DNA of 64,000 nt, taken from positions 33,932,340 to 33,996,339 of the forward strand of contig CM049322.1 in assembly GCA_026874595.1 (NCBI GenBank). The letters are read 5' to 3'. This stretch comes from Sipunculus nudus. Its lineage: Eukaryota; Annelida; Sipuncula; Golfingiida; Sipunculidae. The notes below the pieces were generated by a model. It saw nothing but the letters and a program-made list of their open reading frames with translations. It had not been told where the DNA came from and did not search any database. Below, in pieces: positions 58,397 through 64,000 of the stretch (within the stretch, counting starts at the first letter, position 1; each line of letters begins with the position of its first letter). Both the position numbers and the translations under genes were made by a program.

Positions 58397-59076
58397 TTAG
58401 GGCCGCGCTTGACAAGCGGTGCCCTATAGTGATCACCGTGTCCGTCCGTCCCATCTTCTGTCAGTGACGCTTTCTTTCGCGCGCGAAATCTCAACAACAA
58501 CATGATTGAGCTTTCTCAAATTCACAGGGATGATGGGTACCTATGAGGGCTCTAGATCTTTCGAATTACTGACCTGTCGGAATTCCATGGCCGCCACAGC
58601 GCATTCTGACTTTTTCTTTCTACGCGATATCTTAACAAGAACTTGCTTGATCTCTCTTAAATTCACAGGGATGATTGGTAGCTATGGTGGCTCCAGCCCT
58701 TTTCAATTACATACCTGCCGGAATTCCAATAGGGCTGCCACAGCACACTATGATTTCTTTCTCGCTCGGTATGTCAACAACAACATCTCTTATCAACAGG
58801 GATGGTTGGTCCACATAAGTGCTTCATCCCCGTCAGATTTCCCACCCGCTGATAATCCAGTGTGCCGGCCAGACCACATTGGCAGATTTTGTATTGCAGA
58901 CATTATTTCAGACATATCTTCTTTTATATGATTTGAACCAGTAGCATTTTTCCCTCATGCATATTGATAAAAACCTTTTTCTGCTTATTTTGAAACTGTG
59001 AACTAAACTTTTTACTCATATGTAAACTAGCCCACGACTACCGGAAATGCGCGGCCCCTCTGAGGACCATTGTCCG
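58397..59076 (-). mobile_element. Pearl-like Helitron, short-array copy
   Basis: This is the inverse relative of 8688-10463. Read on the minus strand, it ends in the hairpin GCACCGC..GCGCGGC and CCCTAA (58397) and begins near GGACAATGGTCCTCAGAGG (59076). Only about three diverged copies of the 145-bp unit are present (58480-58810), against ten in the other copy. A CCGTCCGTCC microsatellite lies next to the hairpin. The plus-strand frame at 58506-58931 is translation of the repeat. Confidence 0.75.
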
Positions 59077-59763
59077 TCCACATCTAGTAATTTTTTTTTT
59101 ATTTACTGCTATAGATAAGGCCAAATAATTATTTTTTTTAAATACTTCTGACGTTATTGATTTTACAGTAAAATGTCTCTCCGTTGAGTAGTATTGCTTA
59201 CGGAAGCAACAGTAACTGTTACTGTAATGTCGCATATATATTTCCTCGAAATTTAATCAGTATATTGATCTTACCTTTTGTCCATCATTATGCACCTCGT
59301 GCAACCTATAAACCTTTGTTTTGAACCGCTGATTAGCATTAATGCTTAGCCATAGCGATTGTTATGTCTAATTTTTCTGACGGGTAGCAGTCGGTCCTTT
59401 TGAAGTGTACAAATTGTAACCATATGATCTAGAAAGTGTATTTTTTTAATCCTGATAGGTCCAGCCGAAATGTGCTGGGGAACCTGAATGTAGGTAATTG
59501 TCAATATTTTGCTAGAGGGAGTCTCGAAACCAAAATTAACCAACTGATTTAAAAATTGAAATAATGTAACTTAACCTATAAATTCGTAAAAACATTCAGA
59601 AATGGAGCAAAATTGGCTGCTTTATCTTGTTAAATCAACATTTTAGATTTTTTAAAAAATCATCCAGATCTCGAGTTTCTCGATAACTAAGTGTGCATTG
59701 ACCTAAAATTTGCTACGCATATTCGTCTTTGATAACATAAAATCAATTATATTGTCATCTCCC
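59077..59763. other. Spacer, nothing recognised
   Basis: AT-rich sequence with short unconvincing frames. No repeat end or splice signal stands out. Confidence 0.4.
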
Positions 59764-60095
59764 TTAAACGACCCAATCCCCTATCTGACCTTTATAAACT
59801 TAATGTGATCCCTTTGAGCCTTTATAGAAATAGGCCAGAAAACATGGATGTCACCGCACACAGGCTGCTTGTTTTGTTTATTTCAACGTGTTTATAATAT
59901 GTGGGTGCCCGCCAAAATAAAACAAATTGAATAAAGGCATCTGGCGGCAAGTCAGATAAGCCAGGGCTTTTCAACTGGCGTTTTGCAACAACTGACCTTT
60001 CTACCTCTGCATATATGCAACCTCTTACCTTAGGTAACATATTTTTCCCGTTTGTCAACATTGCTGTGCTACAAACAGGTTGTTGCATGTTGAGT
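59764..60095. mobile_element. Truncated TTAA MITE
   Basis: Begins at TTAA (59764-59767) and is homologous to the left 300 bp of the element at 38802-39261 (shared: 'aggccagaaaac.tgga', 'tcaccgcacacaggct', 'cccgtttgtcaacattgctgtg'). The right end is not found, so the copy is truncated. Confidence 0.7.
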
Positions 60096-60904
60096 AACAA
60101 GAGGTACATCACGGAGCAGTTCAAGTACAATTCTAGAAAGCATGAAACACCTGTAACATCATTAGCTGATTTATTTGTACATTACGAATTAAAGCCTTTA
60201 CAGCCCGGTATAGACATCTTGCATTTGGTGGCAGTCCTGTATAATGTTTTAAGCCGGTGTACTATTATGTTCATATTTTCGCTTCCTTTGTGCACAATAA
60301 TAATGAGAATAGAACACTAATGTTTTCAGTGGTCAAATATATAATACACATAGATGTACTGAACATTAATAAATGGATACATGTTAAATCTCACAGTTGT
60401 GTGTGGAGTGTTATAATCACGTTTGACTGCAAAGGTAATCTTTGTACTTCATATTGCGTCAATCACTAAATAAAAAAAAATCGAGAAATCAATTTTAATG
60501 GGATATCTTTGTGAGCAAAGTGTATGGGCTTTTTCCTCCACATACTTTAGATACCAGCTTATTGCATTTATCTAGAAGCCTATATATAGGCTGTAGCCAG
60601 TACTACTAACCACGCATATCGACCACCTGTATATTTTATCTCCCTCTGAAAGGATCAATAGAGAACAGGTACAAAACCAACTACATTATGTTCACAAAAC
60701 TCACTGTGTCCTTAGACTCTGGAGGAAGAGTGTATTTGCACTCGACAGAAAGATAAGCTGCCCCCCCCCCTCAAACATACACACACACACTTATTTGGTT
60801 TGATTTATTTAATTGCCACATATCAGGTTGCATCGTCACATACGTTGCATTTTTCAAAGCCTAAGCATTATCAGACAGTTGTTGCGATTCCATATATTTA
60901 GCGC
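60096..60904. other. Spacer, nothing recognised
   Basis: Plus-strand frames at 60015-60320 and 60257-60469 lack domains and start inside or next to the truncated MITE. A (CA)n stretch lies near 60776-60791. Confidence 0.4.
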
Positions 60905-61330
60905 GGAGTTAAAAAGCGCCGAGGACTCGCCGGAAATTCGGCGAAAGTTATGCTCGGTAGCAGCTCGGGAAGTGATCGCCCCCAGCGAGCACCGCCGGGG
61001 GATCTTTCGGATCGTCCGAAGTCTGCGCGTTATTTAGGCTAATAAAAATTCTTGGATCCCGCTGAGGAGCCTCGGTTGAGTCAAAGAACGTCGGACGAGT
61101 TACGAACGATGTCCGGAGGATCGAGGCTCGGACGTGCTTCCAATGTCGTCCTGTCGAGCCCCTACACATTGCAGGTGCAGAAAAAAATATTTGAACTCGG
61201 CCGGGCCTCGATACTAATGTGACCACGATCTACAAACATCGAAGGATGTCGGCCGCATTTTCAAAATGGGCGAGGACCTTGCTGTTCGGCCGATTTTAAA
61301 AATCCTCCAGAGCACGGCCGGTAAAGTGAC
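60905..61330. other. CpG-rich island
   Basis: About 420 bp dense in CG dinucleotides (for example GCGCGGAG, CGCCGAGGACTCGCCGG, GGCCGGGCCTCG) within otherwise AT-rich DNA. Frames are open on both strands across it (60813-61037 plus, 60948-61226 minus), as is common in GC-rich DNA, and neither shows a domain. It could be a promoter-type unmethylated island or an old repeat. Direction is unknown. Confidence 0.5.
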
Positions 61331-63064
61331 TTAGGTTTAGCTGACCTGCAAACCAGAAACTGAAGTTCTGAGCCACAGGGTTTTACACGCTCATAAAAGG
61401 ATTAATATACCAGGTGTCATATCATACTTGAAATTCATAATGATCAACTGGTAGATGCGTTTAATTGGAGGGCAGTTTTTTGTCCAATTTTTCTTTTGGC
61501 GTCATAAGCGGACTTTTAAACTATAAAACTGTAATTGTGTGCAAAAATAATGGTGTCCCTCCCTTCGTGTGGAATAAAGCAAATGTGCATGTATTACAAA
61601 TACAATATTTAAGCGGTTCATTGCTCCCAGACGACGTGCCCTCGTACACTATAAGATAACAACTGCGCAGTCATGAACTGGGGCATTGATGGTGTTTTAT
61701 TATTTATATAAGGCGTCTTTTTGTCAGTGTTAAATAAACTGATGGCATTTAAGTCAGACATTTAATGTCTTCTTGGACATCCGATATAAGGTCACCATGA
61801 CCTATATTCTGCAAGGTAAGTGAACGAACATCATTTCAGCAGATAAGTCAGATTTGCACAAATTGAAACGGACCTATAAACAATTGATGTGGTTAAAATC
61901 CAGGGAGATCCCCAAAAAGTCTACTTGTAACCCCTACATGAGATTGTTCCGAGCAATGTGAAAGAACAAAATTAGAGGACTCTCTTAATCATTCTGATAT
62001 TTTAGGAACATGGCAAAACACTCAAGAATTTTTCGTAAAATGTGAAAGAACTGTTCCTACAATAGACATCTAATAAAATAAGGTTGTAAGAAGATCATTT
62101 CTGTGGTAGTAACCCCTTTTCTGCGGCAAGAAAATTTATTATACAAGTGCATTAGAGCAGCGAGAAAAATCCCTTTTGACATTAGAGTTACCCACCACTC
62201 ATAGTTTATATTATACATGACGGTTTTCTTAAATAGTTTCATGATTCATGATCCTTATATGCAGTATTACTATATCTACATTGATTTGATATTCCTCAAT
62301 TCTCAATTGTGTATGTTTGATCACTCTGATGACTTTATAAACTTGCGTTGTTGTTTTGTGATTCGTCTCAACGTGCAGAAATTAGGAGAAACGTCTCCAT
62401 ACACCTAGATGACACATTAAATGTCCAAGAAAGGTCAGGCAGAAACACATTGTCCGCAGCTGTAACTAATTTTCCATTTTTTTATTTTTGCCAGGAATCC
62501 ACAATCAGCATGTGCAGTGTCCCTTCTTAAATTGTGATTCAATAGGTGCTATCATGCGGATCTATTTGCTGGTTGTAACAATATGCAGCGGAAGGTGTAC
62601 CTCTCGGTTTGGTAGTGACTAGGCCAGCGTGATAAAACTGCATTAAACAATATACTGGTTCCTAACAAACCATGTATCTTAAAAGCAAGCGTGGGAATAA
62701 ATATATTCAAGTATTATATGATGCACTAAATGTTCACTTTGCCCATGCAATTTTTAAGCTCTTCACGAATGTCTGGGTTCCATTACCAGGGATGGCACAG
62801 AGTTCAGACTTGTAATCTGACCAATGAAATCGTGGTATCGTAATGTGCATCCAGCTCCAAATTGTTAACAATCCAGATCCGCTCTCGTTGGTATGATTCC
62901 TGTTTTTGTGCGAGTATCGTTGTAACCAGACCAGCGAGATTTAGTTTTTCTTACATTTAGATTTTCGATTTATGATTGAAAGAGAAGAAATGATAGAAGA
63001 TCAACCAGATTTTGTTTCAGTTAGAGATGTCATGATCTAAGTTGTAACTTTCCATTAAGATATG
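61331..63064. other. Spacer with repeat relics
   Basis: A fragment near 61788-61815 ('aggtcaccatgacctatattctgcaag') matches the tandem unit of the 3641-7027 element. No exon or promoter stands out. Confidence 0.4.
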
Positions 63065-63463
63065 TTACTCAAACTGACAATCCCTTGGAAAAGTTTGTTG
63101 GTACCACTCGCAGCAGTTAGCCAATTTACTAAGGCTCACGTTATGGGTAAATTGGTCACATTTCTCGCAATGGTATGGAATGTCTGATATGTCTCTCACT
63201 TTTAAAGTAACATAGTGATCTGCATAATGAAAACCAACACCCGTTATTCCACTGGATTGTATATCCGGTTCATCTGGAGGTAATATTCTGCGACATTCCG
63301 TGAAATGAACCACATTCTTGGAATTTTTTTGTCGAGATTCATTGTTTCTCACCCAGTGAAGGGAGTTGGGCATCAGCACTCCCGATGTGTGGTTCATCTT
63401 AGCTGACAGAAGCATGATTCCTATCCGGTTGCCAAAAGTATACAGCTTAACACCAACAGCAAC
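63065..63463 (-). CDS. Possible terminal exon of an unrecognised gene
   Basis: A frame open for 132 codons on the minus strand, from a possible acceptor (TTCTTGTATCAAAG, 63464 upward) in phase 0 to TAA at 63065-63067. The first ATG inside is at 63415. It encodes VAVGVKLYTFGNRIGIM, then a polar segment, and a cysteine-bearing end with HCEKC and LANCCEWYQQTFPRDC. The composition looks protein-like (balanced residues, not repeat-derived), but no family is recognised. No other exon of this gene is seen to the right inside the window. Confidence 0.4.
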   Translation of the reverse strand, partial: VAVGVKLYTFGNRIGIMLLSAKMNHTSGVLMPNSLHWVRNNESRQKNSKNVVHFTECRRILPPDEPDIQSSGITGVGFHYADHYVTLKVRDISDIPYHCEKCDQFTHNVSLSKLANCCEWYQQTFPRDCQFE

Positions 63464-63483
63464 CTTTGATACAAGAAATGCGA

Positions 63484-63815
63484 TTTAATGTATAAAACCT
63501 AAATTTGAATTTACATTTAAGATGTAAAACCTCCATTCGAACATATATTTGACCTATAAAACCGCCATTTGAATTTATAGTTAACGTATAAAATGTCGAG
63601 ATTGAATTGATGTTTAACGTATAAAGCCTGTATTTGAAATTATATTTAACTTAAAAGACTTTTATATGAGAATACATTAAGCGTATAAACCTCCATGGGA
63701 ATTTATTTGAAACATATTAAACCATTTGAAATTATATTCAATGTATGAAACTATTTGAATTTATATTTTACATATAAAAAAATATTTGAATTTATATTTG
63801 ACATATTAATTCTCC
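63484..63815. repeat. About 40-bp AT-rich minisatellite
   Basis: Eight or nine diverged units contain CATTTGAATTTATATTTAAC followed by GTATAAAACC. The unit length is 33-44 nt. It lies immediately upstream (minus strand) of the possible terminal exon, probably in its intron. Confidence 0.85.
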
Positions 63816-64000
63816 ATTATTATATTTTTAAGTGTGAAAATCGTGTACCATTTTAAGATAGGAATTAATAATCATTGGATATAGGTAGTCATGCAAGCCA
63901 CCAGACTGATTGTCTCCAGTGTCATTATAATTGCATTTGATTGATAATCAATATACATTGACATAAAGACATGCTTTATACACTACCTCCCCTTCGGTCA
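63816..64000. other. Right edge, nothing recognised
   Basis: Short AT-rich stretch to the window edge with no feature I can support. Confidence 0.3.

Noticed and set aside
63200-63415. Faint likeness of 'LMPNSLHWV' to the 'LNSLHKY' stretch of T-box domains
   Set aside because: The rest of the T-box pattern and its spacing are missing; too weak to name a family.

Overview
The window looks like a piece of an AT-rich, repeat-dense invertebrate nuclear genome, most likely a mollusc and probably a bivalve. The reasons are spliced genes with long introns and canonical GT/AG junctions, one large C2H2 zinc-finger gene, a PHD plus SGNH-esterase type CR1/L2-like LINE, and several repeat families built like the tandem-core, Helitron-type 'pearl' elements described in bivalves. 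The species assignment is inference: no diagnostic gene was seen, and nothing bacterial or organellar is present.

Four protein-coding loci can be supported. (1) An ankyrin-repeat gene on the minus strand, cut by the left edge: a start exon at 15661-15681 followed by three exons of exactly 99 nt (11002-11100, 8346-8444, 2257-2355), each one 33-residue repeat, all joined by phase-0 introns. (2) A C-type-lectin-like gene on the plus strand, exons 37651-37684, 38527-38769, 40265-40459 and 41973-42217. It encodes 238 residues with a signal peptide, all introns are phase 1, and intron 3 has a GC-AG donor. A promoter-like block at 31514-31651 and two further upstream exons can be spliced on in frame. 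(3) A single-coding-exon zinc-finger gene, 51235-53757 plus strand: 840 residues, 18 C2H2 fingers, a PLDLS CtBP-type motif and three SUMO-consensus sites. (4) A possible last exon of an unrecognised gene on the minus strand at 63065-63463.

Most of the rest is mobile DNA, much of it nested. 1-15.7 kb: ankyrin gene with introns swollen by three Helitron-like elements (3641-7027, 8688-10463 with a ten-unit 145-bp array, 12801-14700), a TTAA-flanked insert inside the first, and small hAT- and pogo-type MITEs. 15.7-24.7 kb: AT-rich spacer, a pogo-type MITE and a minus-strand Helitron-like element holding a second one. 24.7-30.6 kb: a decayed minus-strand CR1/L2-like LINE split by a solo-LTR-like insertion. 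31.4-42.2 kb: promoter-like block, nested terminal-inverted-repeat elements, paired hAT-type MITEs and the lectin gene, whose stop codon abuts a 0.7-kb foldback element. 42.2-51.2 kb: microsatellites and a large Helitron-like element carrying a cluster of a 16-bp motif, TGTCCCACCCGTAACA. 51.2-64 kb: zinc-finger gene, a tRNA-derived SINE, more MITEs, an inverted relative of the 145-bp-array element, a CpG-rich island, the terminal exon and a minisatellite.

The genes do not form an evident pathway. The clearest architecture is evolutionary: the same few non-autonomous element families recur in both orientations and have shaped introns, a 3' end and probably regulatory sequence. Coordinates of splice sites and inverted repeats were read by eye; intron boundaries and repeat ends without target-site evidence are approximate.
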